Shown: positions 51,717-60,771, counted from the first letter of the stretch. The stretch is DNA of 64,000 bases from Kineosporia corallincola (GCF_018499875.1 NZ_JAHBAY010000024.1:1-64000); one strand, 5' to 3'. Notes: a model not told the origin generated them from the letters alone. Program-made: numbers and translations.

Positions 51717-52646
51717 TCACCAGCTGCTGTCCCACGCGCCGGGTGCGCCGAAGTCCCTGGACTGATGGAATGCCTGGTGGCGGATCCAGCTGCTGACGAT
51801 GACCGGAATCTGGGTCTGGTCGGCGTGCTCGAGGATGAGCGAGCCGACGAGAGTGACGAAGATCCGCGAGCCTTCACGGTTGAAGTTCGCCTCGTCGAAG
51901 GCATCCAGCCGCAGCTGGTCCCGGTCGTCGGTCTCGACCGCTCGGTGAGCCTCCGCCAGCTCGGTGAAGGCCTCCGTGTGCCGGCCCTGCTGATACAGCC
52001 ACAACGCCAGCAGGACCTGCGCTCGGGGCTTGTGCAGAGCGTCGAGGAATCCGGTGAGGTAGCGCCACAGCTGGGCGCTGGGCCCGTCCAGCCATGGCAC
52101 GACGCGGATGGCGACGTCGAGTGAGGTCATGGCGTCCTGTGTGCGGGCGTCCCAGTCACGGGGCAGGAGTTCATCCGGGTGCTGCGCCAGCCGGTGACGT
52201 GCTGCGCGCAGGTCGTTCAGGCGCTGGTCCGTGACGGTCATGGACGCCCAGGACCACTCGTCCCACGGCGTGTCCGTCGGCTGCATGCCAGAGTCGACCG
52301 GTGACGGGCACGCCCGCCGGACACCGGTTCTGTCGGCGAACAGCAGCGTGAAGTTTCTGGCCTTCAGGGCCCCCGTCATCGTCAGGAACTTGACGCGTGC
52401 CAAGGGCGCGCTGACGGCGACGTACCAGTTTCCCTCCGCTGGAACATCTTCGATGATGTCCTTGCGGAAGCGCTTGGCCAGAACGTCCCATCCGACGTGA
52501 TCGAGATCAGTCGTCGCATGTCCCCCGGCAGCAATGGAGTGCTCCGAGACGAACACGAAGGCGAAGGAGTCGCCCGGCAGCAGCCTGGCGTGCTCTTCTT
52601 TGAGAACGTTTCCGATGCGCCAGAGTTCAGAATTGTTGGATGGCAT
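51717..52646 (-). CDS. Uncharacterised 309-aa protein
   Basis: ATG 52646 follows AAGGAGAAACC. An N-terminal part (LLPGDSFAFVFVSEHSIAAG and GNWYVAVSAPLARVKFLTMT) looks like an alpha-beta fold. The C-terminal half is TPR-like (AQVLLALWLYQQGRHTEAFT then ELAEAHRAVETDDRDQLRL). It has no motif I can name. The combination of a sensor-like front and helical repeats recalls the DUF4192 protein in this block. Confidence 0.65.
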   Translation of the reverse strand: MPSNNSELWRIGNVLKEEHARLLPGDSFAFVFVSEHSIAAGGHATTDLDHVGWDVLAKRFRKDIIEDVPAEGNWYVAVSAPLARVKFLTMTGALKARNFTLLFADRTGVRRACPSPVDSGMQPTDTPWDEWSWASMTVTDQRLNDLRAARHRLAQHPDELLPRDWDARTQDAMTSLDVAIRVVPWLDGPSAQLWRYLTGFLDALHKPRAQVLLALWLYQQGRHTEAFTELAEAHRAVETDDRDQLRLDAFDEANFNREGSRIFVTLVGSLILEHADQTQIPVIVSSWIRHQAFHQSRDFGAPGAWDSSW

Positions 52647-52771
52647 GGTTTCTCCTTGGGCAAGGGACAGGGCAAGGGCAGGTTCATGAATTGACCTGCC
52701 GCGTAGAGAAAAGATGAAGGAACGGATGTCAGCAGCCGTTCCGTTCCCGTGGCGAGACGGAACGCCGCAGA

Positions 52772-53092
52772 TCACAGGTAGGGCGTCAGATCCGGGTCGT
52801 CGCCCAGCTCGACGAGCAGGTCCTCGGCCATCGCGAGGTCACCGGCGCTGATCGCTGCCCTGATCTGCGATTCCTTCTGCGCGCGCTGGGGTTGCGGTCG
52901 GCGGCCGACGACCAGGCGCTGCCCTTTGCCGGTGCCCAGGCCGATGCCGTGCTCCGCGAAGCAGTCCGGGCAGAGGTTCGCCCACGGGCCCTGGCGGGTT
53001 TTCGCGTCGTACTGGGCGATGCGGTGCTCGCCGTGCTCGATCCGGTGGATGTCGCAGGACACGGGTGCGGGGATGTACGTTTCGTCAGCCAC
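52772..53092 (-). CDS. Small CxxC protein
   Basis: A 106-residue protein from GTG 53092 behind AAAGGAAC. A first cysteine (VSCDIHRIEHGEHRI) and CPDCFAEHG further on could bind zinc. The C-terminal 40 residues are helical and acidic (IRAAISAGDLAMAEDLLVEL). Function unknown. Confidence 0.62.
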   Translation of the reverse strand: MADETYIPAPVSCDIHRIEHGEHRIAQYDAKTRQGPWANLCPDCFAEHGIGLGTGKGQRLVVGRRPQPQRAQKESQIRAAISAGDLAMAEDLLVELGDDPDLTPYL

Positions 53093-53200
53093 GACGGATG
53101 TTCCTTTCTGACAGGCCTTTGCGAACCTGCCTGCGTTGGGGATGTGTGGTGTTCTGCCGGCAGCGCGTTCCTGGCCGTGTCGGCCGACGGCTCGGGCATG

Positions 53201-53247
53201 GATGGGCCGGGCGCCCAGCAACAGGACTGCTGAGGGCCCGGCCCATC
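53201..53247 (-). terminator. Hairpin between DUF3846 and CxxC genes
   Basis: A 12-bp perfect stem, GATGGGCCGGGC at 53201-53212 with 53236-53247, has a 23-base loop that itself can pair partly. Confidence 0.7.
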
Positions 53248-53284
53248 GAAAAGCACCCCGATCGGGTGCCGTGGCGGACGGTTG

Positions 53285-54115
53285 TCAGCCGGCCGTGCGG
53301 TGCAGGCTCCGGATCAGGTCAGGAAAGGCGCCAGAGGCGATCGCCTGGCGCAGCGGCGGGAGCGGTGTGACCCGCCCGCCGTCCACGGCCACCCAGTCCT
53401 GCCCGTCGCCGGGAGCACGGTTCTGGATCGCCAGTCCCCGCAGCCCGAAGGTCCTCTGGCGCCTGGGGTGGGCATACAGGATGTGCTCAGCCAGGTCGTC
53501 GACGCTGCGACACGCCAGAACCGTGGGACGGGCGGGCAATTCCACGCCGGCCACGGACCGCGAGTGCGTGTCGAGGAGCAGCCATCGCCAGAAGGTTGCC
53601 GGATCGGTGGTGGCGACGACCCGTACGGGGTGCGTGGTGGTGAACCGTTCGAGGTGCTGATAGGCGTGGGTCCAGCTGGTGAAGAGGGCGTCTTCTTCCC
53701 AGGTTCCGGGTTCTCCGTTCGTGCTGCGCTGAACCTGGAGCAGGCCCTGGTGGGCGATGACGTCGATCAGTTCGATCGGCGCGGTGGTGTCGTCGCCGTG
53801 GACGGGTGGGCCGACGATGAAGGCGTCGCCCGCGATGACGTCGCCGCGTAGGCCGGGGTTGTGCACGATGCCCAGGAGGGTGGCGCGGCGGTTCGGTTCG
53901 AGTCCGAGGATCTTTCCTTCCTCGTTGCAGTACAACGAGGCGGCGGGCTGGTCGAGGTTGACGACCTGGAAGATGTCGTGTCCCAGGCCGAGCAGGTTCC
54001 GGCTCAGAACGATTCCTCGCGGCAGGGTCTCGATGCGCACGGGCTGTTCGTCGTCGGCGGGAATGACGATGGCCAGCAGTGGTTCTCGCTGGGTCTGGTG
54101 GCGGTTTTCGGGCAT
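53285..54115 (-). CDS. DUF3846 domain protein, paralogue 1
   Basis: A 276-residue protein; ATG 54115 follows CAGGAGACACC. The N-terminal domain (about 15-105) matches DUF3846: LLAIVIPADDEQPVRIETLP, QPAASLYCNEEGKILGLEPN with RRATLLG, then DVIAGDAFIVGPP. The C-terminal half has LLQVQRSTNGEPGTWEED and a FWRWLLLDTHSRS segment. DUF3846 is found on plasmids and phages with no known function. It is the closest of the four copies to the family consensus. Confidence 0.82.
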   Translation of the reverse strand: MPENRHQTQREPLLAIVIPADDEQPVRIETLPRGIVLSRNLLGLGHDIFQVVNLDQPAASLYCNEEGKILGLEPNRRATLLGIVHNPGLRGDVIAGDAFIVGPPVHGDDTTAPIELIDVIAHQGLLQVQRSTNGEPGTWEEDALFTSWTHAYQHLERFTTTHPVRVVATTDPATFWRWLLLDTHSRSVAGVELPARPTVLACRSVDDLAEHILYAHPRRQRTFGLRGLAIQNRAPGDGQDWVAVDGGRVTPLPPLRQAIASGAFPDLIRSLHRTAG

Positions 54116-54196
54116 GGTGGTGTCTCCTGTCGGTGTGAATATGGGGTGCTCGTGTCCGCACCGGCGGCGGCGTCGGACGTGAGCGGGCATGAAAAA

Positions 54197-54223
54197 TGCC
54201 CTCCCCAGGAGGTGGGGAGGGCA
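54197..54223 (-). terminator. Rho-independent terminator after the 115-aa gene
   Basis: On the minus strand a 10-bp stem (54214-54223 with 54197-54206) is followed directly by five T residues (54196-54192), beginning 17 bp after the stop of the gene at 54240. Confidence 0.9.
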
Positions 54224-54239
54224 CGTGTGGTGGCGCGGA

Positions 54240-54587
54240 TTACTGCTCGGGCTGGGGTTTTTCCTGGGTCATTGGCAGAGGGTTCGTGCCCGGGTAGATG
54301 TCTCCCTCGACGTAGGTGATGGCCTCGCGGCCGTCGGGGCAACGCATTGCCCAGTAGTAGCTGGCTCGGATCCAGTCGATGGACCAGCCGGCCTTGGTCA
54401 GGCTTTCCATCACTGTGCCGTCGCCGCCGCTGCCGGCGAAAAAGCCGTCACCTGCGATGGTCGCGCCGTCGAGCATGGCGGCGGCCTGTTGTCTCGACAG
54501 GATCCGCAGGACGTCGGCGCCGGTGCGGGCCGTGCACAGGTCGTCCAGTTGCCGCTGAACGATTGCCCAGAATTCCTTGCTGTCCAT
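54240..54587 (-). CDS. Small uncharacterised protein, paralogue pair member 1
   Basis: A 115-residue protein. ATG 54587 follows GGAAGGAC; an ATG six codons upstream is less well placed. The middle reads WSIDWIRASYYWAMRCPDGR then EAITYVEGDIYPG. The WxxxW...YVEGDIY pattern recurs in the next gene as RMVWTSLEDLVVLTYCEGDL, so the two are diverged paralogues. Family and function unknown. Confidence 0.65.
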   Translation of the reverse strand: MDSKEFWAIVQRQLDDLCTARTGADVLRILSRQQAAAMLDGATIAGDGFFAGSGGDGTVMESLTKAGWSIDWIRASYYWAMRCPDGREAITYVEGDIYPGTNPLPMTQEKPQPEQ

Positions 54588-54645
54588 CAGTGTGTCCTTC
54601 CGCAAGACGTTGTGTGATCGGTGATGTGCGTCGTGGTCCGGGTGG

Positions 54646-55047
54646 TCATCGCCGCATGTTCCGGTAGGAGCGGCCGTGTTCGCGCAGGGCGCTGGAGAAG
54701 GTTTCCCGGCTGGTGCAGGACTGGTAGGTCAGGTCGCCCTCGCAGTAGGTGAGGACGACCAGGTCCTCGAGGCTGGTCCAGACCATCCGGTACCCGTTCG
54801 ACCAGGCCTCTTTCAGCTGGAATCCGTGGGGTGGTTGCAGGTCGTACCCGGATTCCAGGGTGGAGAACGACGTCCACACCTCACCGTCGTGTTCGTCGGA
54901 CACGGCAGCGGGTTCGCTGGGCGCGGGGGTGCGGCGCTTCCAGGTGTAGCGGTCGCGCCATGCGGGCCAGGATGCCTGTTGCTGCTGGGCGGCGATCTCC
55001 TGTTCCTGACGGGCGAAGTACGTCTGCATCAGTGCCTGCCTGTTCAT
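54646..55047 (-). CDS. Small uncharacterised protein, paralogue pair member 2
   Basis: A 133-residue protein; ATG 55047 follows GGAAAGGAC. The N-terminus is Gln-rich (FARQEQEIAAQQQQASWPAW). The C-terminal half carries the EAWSNGYRMVWTSLEDLVVL and TYCEGDLTY motif shared with the previous gene. Function unknown. Confidence 0.65.
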   Translation of the reverse strand: MNRQALMQTYFARQEQEIAAQQQQASWPAWRDRYTWKRRTPAPSEPAAVSDEHDGEVWTSFSTLESGYDLQPPHGFQLKEAWSNGYRMVWTSLEDLVVLTYCEGDLTYQSCTSRETFSSALREHGRSYRNMRR

Positions 55048-55162
55048 GCATGTCCTTTCCGGTAGGGATTTTCGGTCCTCGACTGCGAGCTCGGGGGCGA
55101 GCGCGCAGGGGTCTGGGTGGTGCAGGAGGCGGCGACAGCGCCGGCCTCGGGCGAGTGCCTGA

Positions 55163-56173
55163 TCAGGGCTGCTGGATCAGGAGCTGTTCGCGGGTGGCGT
55201 TCAGCAGCAGCCGGATCAGCTGTGCGCAGACGACCGGCGGCCAAGGCCGGAAGTCCACCTCCAAGGGGACCGTGACGTGGTGCCGCAGGGCGAGCCAGGC
55301 GGGTGCGTCGCCCGCGCAGCGGACCAGGCACAGGTCCTGGTACTGAAACGCATTAGCGGTGGGCGTTTCCTGGTGCGGGGTGATGTCGCCGGTGAGGTGC
55401 GCGGCGAGTTCGCTGACGCTGGCGCAGGGAATGATCTGGTCGGGGTCCAGCAGGGTCGCGGGCATGCCGGGACGCCGGTACGGGGCCGGGGTGAGGGAGG
55501 CGGTGTAGGCCCACTCGCGGTGCTGTTCGTGGCTGACGGCCGGCACGATCCTGACGTCGCACACCATGGTCAGGTCGCGGGCCAGCTCAAGGGCGGCGGT
55601 GCCCGCTGCCGGCCAGGTGTCGTAGCGCCGGCTGCGGGTGGCCCAGGTGTCGGGCCGGCCGAGGGTGCGTAGCTGGACCTGGTAGGGCCCCGGGTAGTCG
55701 GCCAGGTCCAGCAGGGCCTGCGGTGCTGAGGTGTCCTGTCCGTGGTGTCGAGGGCCGACCACGACGGCGTCACCGAGAATGTCCGGTCCGGTGAGTCTTT
55801 CCAGCAGGGTGTCGGCTCCGCAGAGCCGGTGCAGGACGTCCGCGCGCGGGTTGCGCGGCGGGCGCTGCCGCACGGCGTCCTCACTGGTGTACAGGTGTCC
55901 GGCCGGGCGGCGCAGCATGTGCTGGGTGACGGTGCCGTGCAGGAGGTGCTGGTGGGCGCGCATCGCCGTTGCGGTGATGTCGGTGACGTGGATCGGGCGG
56001 CGCAGGTCGGCCGGAATCACCAGAGCCTGTCCCGGCCTCGGGTGCACCGCGTCGCCACCGTTGCCGTCACCGTGGTTGATGTCGTCGGCGGCGAATCTGC
56101 TGGTGAGAATGCTGTTCTGGCGCATGGTCGTGGAGGTGGTCTCGCAGAGGTGCTCGTTCCTGTGCTCGGTCAT
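55163..56173 (-). CDS. DUF3846-like protein, paralogue 2
   Basis: A 336-residue protein. ATG 56173 follows AGGAGACCC. After a polar N-terminus the domain begins with GQALVIPADLRRPIHVTDIT, then HLYTSEDAVRQRPPRNPRAD and DILGDAVVVGPRHHGQDTSA. A second part contains YPGPYQVQLRTLGRPDTWAT, and the end is LLNATREQLL. It aligns with the genes at 53285, 60026 and 60812, so the family has been duplicated on this element. Confidence 0.78.
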   Translation of the reverse strand: MTEHRNEHLCETTSTTMRQNSILTSRFAADDINHGDGNGGDAVHPRPGQALVIPADLRRPIHVTDITATAMRAHQHLLHGTVTQHMLRRPAGHLYTSEDAVRQRPPRNPRADVLHRLCGADTLLERLTGPDILGDAVVVGPRHHGQDTSAPQALLDLADYPGPYQVQLRTLGRPDTWATRSRRYDTWPAAGTAALELARDLTMVCDVRIVPAVSHEQHREWAYTASLTPAPYRRPGMPATLLDPDQIIPCASVSELAAHLTGDITPHQETPTANAFQYQDLCLVRCAGDAPAWLALRHHVTVPLEVDFRPWPPVVCAQLIRLLLNATREQLLIQQP

Positions 56174-56249
56174 GGTGGGTCTCCTGTTCCGGATTCCGTG
56201 CTGTCGTGGACGGCGGATCGTGGACGGGTTGGGCCTCCGGAATGCGAAA

Positions 56250-56272
56250 GGCTCTGCCGGGATGGCAGAGCC
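56250..56272 (-). terminator. Hairpin between NlpC and DUF3846 genes
   Basis: A 9-bp perfect stem, GGCTCTGCC at 56250-56258 with 56264-56272, has a 5-base loop; on the minus strand it is followed by TTTC. Confidence 0.7.
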
Positions 56273-56355
56273 GGTGATGGACGACGCCGACGCGGAGTGC
56301 ACCGACGACGATGGGCGCCGCAGCCGAATGGTCAGCGGGCTCGGCCGTCCAAGGA

Positions 56356-56415
56356 CCGGTTCGTGGGCCGGTTCGTGGGCCGGTTCGTGGGCCGGTTTGT
56401 AGGCCGGTTCATGGT
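56356..56415. repeat. Five 12-bp tandem repeats
   Basis: CCGGTTCGTGGG is repeated three times exactly from 56356, then CCGGTTTGTAGG and a partial CCGGTTCATGG. It lies between a terminator and the 3' end of the NlpC gene and is not within a supported gene. Iteron-like in size, but five units are few. Confidence 0.8.
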
Positions 56416-56484
56416 GGGTAGGTGCCGGTGATGCCCGGGGCAGCCGGGACTCGCGACAGATCCTGCGACCGGGTCACCGGTCGC

Positions 56485-57555
56485 TCAGCGGGTGGCGGGG
56501 CGGGTGGCGCCCAGCAGAGTGCTCCAGCGGTGGTCTTCGATCCGGACCACGGCGCCGGTGTGTGGGGCGTCGATCATCCGGTGTCCGCCGAGGTAGAGGC
56601 CGACGTGCGTGACCGTGCTGGGGTCGGCGCCGAAGAAGACGAGGTCGCCTGGTTGCAGGTCGTTCAGTGAGACGCCGGGCCCGTGGTCGTACTGGGCCTG
56701 GGCGGTGCGGGGCAGGGTGATGCCGGCGGCTGCGTAGGCGGCACGGGTCAGGCCGGAGCAGTCGAAGCCGTCCTCGCCCGCGTCGGGTCCGTCGCCGCCC
56801 CACAGGTAGGGCTGGCCCAGCTGGGCGCGGGCGAACCCGATCGCGGTCTGCACGGCCTTCCCGGCCTGCCGCTGGGGTGCATCGGTGAGGCCGGAGCAGA
56901 GGCGGGTGAGTATCGACGCGATCGATGCCTGGCCCTGGTGGTCGCTGAGGGCGTCCAGGACCAGTGCCAGGGCCTGCTTCTCGTGTTCGGCGTAGGCGCC
57001 GGGGCGCGCCGAGTGCTGTACGGCCTGCGCCGCGTGGGTCACGCTCATGCCCTGCCAGCCGGTGACATCCAGTAGTCCTGGCTGGCCTGCCCGGCCGCCG
57101 GTGTAGAACATGGTCGTGGCCTGGTGCGGGTCGCTGCGGGCGGTGGCTGGCCCCCAGGCGGCGCGCTGCTGGAACAGCCCGCGCGAGTCGGGGCCGGCCT
57201 GGTCGCCGTGCGCGAGGTTGCGCAGCCCGGACTCCTGGACGGCGGTGGCCACCGCGATCACCCAGCCGCGCATCGGGACCTTCAGGTCCTGTCCCGTCCG
57301 GACGATGACGGCGGCGTACTGGCGCTGCTGCTCGTCGAAGGCCTCCAGCAGACGGGTCATTTCGGTGCTGTCCGGCTCGTCGTCCGGTCCACCGGTGCAG
57401 GTCTCGAGCAGACCCTGCGCGGCCTCGTAGGGCAGGCGTGCCGGGAACGCTGCGGCGTCCAGGGCGGCGCGCATCAGGACGCTCACGGCCACCACGCCCA
57501 GCACGATCATGACGATGCTGCCCAGCAGCAGGTATCCGACGCGTTCGTCGTCCAT
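56485..57555 (-). CDS. Membrane-anchored NlpC/P60 peptidoglycan hydrolase
   Basis: A 356-residue protein. Residues about 5-35 form one membrane span (GYLLLGSIVMIVLGVVAVSV). The middle (about 85-170) contains a lytic-type segment with GLRNLAHGDQAGPDSRGLFQ. The C-terminal 120 residues are NlpC/P60: LGQPYLWGGDGPDAGEDGFD then CSGLTRAAYAA (catalytic Cys near 262), then STVTHVGLYLGGHRMIDAPH (His near 318). This lytic-plus-NlpC arrangement is typical of wall-opening proteins of actinobacterial conjugative elements. Exported face is outside. Confidence 0.88.
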   Translation of the reverse strand: MDDERVGYLLLGSIVMIVLGVVAVSVLMRAALDAAAFPARLPYEAAQGLLETCTGGPDDEPDSTEMTRLLEAFDEQQRQYAAVIVRTGQDLKVPMRGWVIAVATAVQESGLRNLAHGDQAGPDSRGLFQQRAAWGPATARSDPHQATTMFYTGGRAGQPGLLDVTGWQGMSVTHAAQAVQHSARPGAYAEHEKQALALVLDALSDHQGQASIASILTRLCSGLTDAPQRQAGKAVQTAIGFARAQLGQPYLWGGDGPDAGEDGFDCSGLTRAAYAAAGITLPRTAQAQYDHGPGVSLNDLQPGDLVFFGADPSTVTHVGLYLGGHRMIDAPHTGAVVRIEDHRWSTLLGATRPATR

Positions 57556-57809
57556 CGTTCTCCTGTCCGGGTGACTTTTCGCGGGACGTGCTGAGCTGTC
57601 CGCCGGTGGGCGGGGTAGTGGCTGTTCGCCGGAGGGACTGCGGTGCAGGATGTTCCGGGCGTCGAGGACTGTCACCAGTGCACCGGGCGCCGGGCGCATC
57701 GGTGAAGCACTGGGTGGGGAGGGACGGTTTCTGGAGGCCTGCGCGGGGGCGTCGTGAGCTGGCCGGCGAGGCCTCCAGATGCCCGTCGCGAGAGCCGGCG
57801 AGGGGTGGA

Positions 57810-58718
57810 TCAGGTCCGGCGCACGCCCCGGCGGCGATCGCCCAGTCCCGCGTGGATGATCACGCGGGGGTCGGGCTGCCGGGACGTGGACAGCACACCC
57901 GGTGCGGTGAACGGTGCGGTGAGCGGTGCGGTGAGCGGTGTGACGTTCAGGGCCCGGGTGATCTCGCCGGGCACCGGGACGTTGCCCTCGCGTCGTTTGG
58001 CGACATACATGGCCTCGTCGGCCATGTGCATGAGCTGCTGCCCGGTGAGCTGGTGGTCGTGGTTCGTCACCAGGCCGAGGCTGGCGTCCACCGCGAGCCT
58101 CTGCCCGGACCACAGGATCGGCACGTCCACCGCGTGGAACAGCACCCGCTCAGCCGTTTCACGCGGCCCTGGCGCCGCGACGTCGGTGTCCGGGGTCGGG
58201 TTCGGGTTCGCCGCAACCGCATGGTGCGAGCACGGCGTCCCCGTGGCTGCACAGGCCGTCTCGGGTCGGCAGCGGGTGGGAGGGCTGGGGTGGGGCTGCC
58301 AGAGCAGGGCGAACTCGTCGCCGCCCAGGCGGATGGCGTGGCCGGCACCGGCCATGACGGCGTCCAGGCGTGCGGCCACGGTGGTCAGGACGTAGTCGCC
58401 GACGTGATGGCCGTGGGTGTCGTTGATGGCCTTGAATCCGTCGAGGTCGACGATGGCCAGCATGCTGACGGGTGCGCGGTCGCCGTTGAGGACGTCGTCC
58501 AGGGCCGAGCGGTTGCCCAGCCCGGTGAGGGGATCGGTGCGCGCCTGCCGGCGAGCCAGGGCTGCTTCTGCGCTCAGCCGCTGCATGACCTGCCAGCACC
58601 ACCAGGACACGAGCGTCCACGCCAGCACCACGGCGGACATCAGCGCCCGCGTTGTCTGCGGTGAAGGTGTCTGCTGTACAACGGATTTGATCTTGAGCGG
58701 GGGACGGACGACGATCAT
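57810..58718 (-). CDS. GGDEF-domain diguanylate cyclase-like protein
   Basis: A 302-residue protein; ATG 58718 follows a GGAGG. A hydrophobic stretch near 25-45 (ALMSAVVLAWTLVSWWCWQV) could be a membrane anchor. Catalytic features are TDPLTGLGNRSALDDV near 61, IVDLDGFKAINDTHGHHVGD near 88 and an intact RLGGDEFALL near 127. No RxxD inhibitory site is visible upstream of GGDEF. The insertion of about 45 polar residues (about 142-180) is unusual, and the C-terminus repeats TAPL. Confidence 0.85.
   Translation of the reverse strand: MIVVRPPLKIKSVVQQTPSPQTTRALMSAVVLAWTLVSWWCWQVMQRLSAEAALARRQARTDPLTGLGNRSALDDVLNGDRAPVSMLAIVDLDGFKAINDTHGHHVGDYVLTTVAARLDAVMAGAGHAIRLGGDEFALLWQPHPSPPTRCRPETACAATGTPCSHHAVAANPNPTPDTDVAAPGPRETAERVLFHAVDVPILWSGQRLAVDASLGLVTNHDHQLTGQQLMHMADEAMYVAKRREGNVPVPGEITRALNVTPLTAPLTAPFTAPGVLSTSRQPDPRVIIHAGLGDRRRGVRRT
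57901..57936. repeat. 12-bp repeats inside the GGDEF gene
   Basis: GGTGCGGTGAAC or GGTGCGGTGAGC occurs three times in tandem, followed by GGTGTGACG. On the coding strand it yields LTAPLTAPFTAP. Confidence 0.8.
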
Positions 58719-58961
58719 GGGGAACCTCCAGGACGGGCTACGGGTAGCAGGGGTCGGGGGAATGCGGCCGCGCTGAGCCGTTGTGGGGTTGGTTGCGCGA
58801 GCGGCAGCCGGATGTTCAGCTCACCCGTGCGGGTGTCTGCGCGGCCTCGGCGCGTGGGAATGGTGAGACCACGTGAAGGCCTGCGGACAGCGCCGGAGCA
58901 GGACAGGCGCGAGCGTGCCGGCCCCGGATCGGGATGGGCACGAACGGGCTCAACGCAGCAA

Positions 58962-58999
58962 CCCCGCTGGGTGGGCCGAGTTCGGCTCACCCAGCGGGG
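58962..58999 (-). terminator. Hairpin after the 194-aa gene
   Basis: An 18-bp stem with one mismatch (58962-58979 with 58982-58999) lies 69 bp after the stop at 59068. Confidence 0.8.
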
Positions 59000-59067
59000 C
59001 GTGTGGGAGCGTGCTGGTTCCGACCAGGCTCGTGATGCTGGCCAGTGGTGCAGGTCAGTGCTGCGGG

Positions 59068-59652
59068 TCAGGTCCGGGGCCGGTCCTCGACGAAGGACGG
59101 GTTCGGCAGCTGAAGCTCCGGCAGGACCGCGGTGTCCGGGGTGTCCTCGACCCGGTAGTAGTGCACCTCGGCGCTGCTGAGGGCCTGGCTCCAGGCCGCG
59201 GATCCGTACAGGAGGTAGCCGACGCCGTGTTCCTGTCCGTCGGGTTCGAGCGACGGAAGTTTTCTGGCCCCGGCCAGGGGGTAGACACCGAAGACGCCGT
59301 TGCCGTTGTCGAGCAGGGCGCTGGCTCGTGACCATGCGGCTTCGAAGGCCGTTGCGGGCCGGATGTAGTCGCCTCTGCGGTGGTACTGGCTGAGCCAGCC
59401 GTGGATGATCCGCAGATCGCCGTAGGGGCCGGCCTGGACCCCACCATCGGTCAGGGCGCTCAGGTCGTGGGTCTGGATGCGCACCATGATGCCGTCCTCG
59501 CGCAGCCGGTGGACCAGGTCGTGGCGTTGGCAGGTGGCGGCCTGGTGGGGGTACAGCTCCTGGAGCATCTCGAGGGCGGCGTCCTGGTCGCGGACCATGT
59601 CGGTGCTCGAAAGCATTCCCGGGGCGTCGATCACGATGCTGGTCACATGCAT
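59068..59652 (-). CDS. Uncharacterised 194-aa protein
   Basis: ATG 59652 follows GGGAATCCCC. It is a soluble mixed protein, beginning HVTSIVIDAPGMLSSTDMVR, with ATAFEAAWSRASALLDNGNG and GVGYLLYGSAAWSQALSSAE further on. No motif is recognised. It is a single gene with a hairpin after it, like its neighbours. Confidence 0.65.
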   Translation of the reverse strand: MHVTSIVIDAPGMLSSTDMVRDQDAALEMLQELYPHQAATCQRHDLVHRLREDGIMVRIQTHDLSALTDGGVQAGPYGDLRIIHGWLSQYHRRGDYIRPATAFEAAWSRASALLDNGNGVFGVYPLAGARKLPSLEPDGQEHGVGYLLYGSAAWSQALSSAEVHYYRVEDTPDTAVLPELQLPNPSFVEDRPRT

Positions 59653-60025
59653 GGGGATTCCCGTCTTCGTGGTGGGGGCGGCCGGAGGAGATCTCCTGAC
59701 CGTGGAAGACACCTCGCGGCGTGCACGGGCCCTTCGGGGAGCCCATGATCGTGGTGAGAGGTGGCTGCTGATACTCACTCCGGCGGCACCGGAGCGGGTG
59801 AGGGGTGTCCGGTGCGCCGTCTCACCGGGGTCGGAGGTGAGAGATGCTGCGGGCGGCGATGATTGCCTCCAGCCTCAGGGCACCGGTGCGGGCCCGGCCA
59901 GCCTGCGGCAGGCGTGCGGGTTCCGGCCGCAGGCCCACGCAAGGCTCCGTCATCCGCGGTGGACCCCTTGGAAGGCCTGCCGTCGTGCGGGTTTCGTTCA
60001 GCGCAGCGCCCGCGCGAGTAGGCCT
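59653..60025. other. Gap without a gene
   Basis: No protein-like frame or strong hairpin is seen in these 373 bases. Confidence 0.4.
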
Positions 60026-60670
60026 TCAGGCGGGGAAAGGATCCTCCTCCGGACGTTTCCCGTCGGCCGGGCGGACCCGCACGTCTTGGACCTGGGTCCA
60101 TCGCGTGGCCAGGTCGACGGCGTGGGCGTAAGCCTCGAAGACGTCGTCGAACGTGAAGGCGTTGCCGTGCCAGCGATCGGGCTCGCCGAAAACAGTGACC
60201 TGGACGGCGAAAGGTCCGCCGTGCCGGAACAGCTGGGCCAGCTCCGGCGGGGCGCCGGCGTCTGGCCCGGGGGCCGGGGAGCTGCCGAGCAGGAGGGCCG
60301 GGCCGATGACGTGGCCGGGGTGCCGGTCGCTGCCGCGCACCTGCGTCGCTTCGTGGGCCAGCGCCAGCAGGCTCGCGCGCGGGTTGAGCGGCAGCTGCTG
60401 ACGCAGACGGTCCTGACGCACGAACAGGGACGCCGGCGGGCGGGTCAGGTGAATACGTTCGGCCGGGCCACCGACCAGCTGCCGCACAGCGGACGTCAGC
60501 GGGCCGGTGATGTGGGCGAGCCACACCGGCCGGTCCAGGCCCTCGGGGATCACGATCGCGACGAGATCTGTCGTCCCGCCCGCACCCGGATCGTCAATCG
60601 TTCTGTCTTCCCGAGCTTTTCGCTCGGGCTGGTGCGGGCTTGCGCCCTGGTCCGGGGTGAGGGTGTTCAT
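60026..60670 (-). CDS. DUF3846-like protein, short paralogue 3
   Basis: A 214-residue protein; ATG 60670 follows AAGGAGCAGCC. It contains LVAIVIPEGLDRPVWLAHIT (about 36-55), PPASLFVRQDRLRQQLPLNP and ASLLALAHEATQ, then VTVFGEPDRWHGNAFTFDDV. It lacks the C-terminal LLNATREQ-type end of paralogues 2 and 4, so it is a shorter family member or a truncated gene. Confidence 0.72.
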   Translation of the reverse strand: MNTLTPDQGASPHQPERKAREDRTIDDPGAGGTTDLVAIVIPEGLDRPVWLAHITGPLTSAVRQLVGGPAERIHLTRPPASLFVRQDRLRQQLPLNPRASLLALAHEATQVRGSDRHPGHVIGPALLLGSSPAPGPDAGAPPELAQLFRHGGPFAVQVTVFGEPDRWHGNAFTFDDVFEAYAHAVDLATRWTQVQDVRVRPADGKRPEEDPFPA

Positions 60671-60742
60671 GATGGCTGCTCCTTCGTGGAGGGTGGGTGG
60701 GCGTGACGGCGCCGGCGAGATCGCCGGCAGACATGAACAGCG

Positions 60743-60771
60743 CCCCGCTCCCGGGTGGGAGGGGGCGCGCG
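60743..60771 (-). terminator. Imperfect hairpin between paralogues 3 and 4
   Basis: GCGCCCCGCTCCC pairs with GGGAGGGGGCGC with one bulge around a 4-base loop, about 40 bp after the stop at 60812. Base positions are approximate. Confidence 0.55.
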
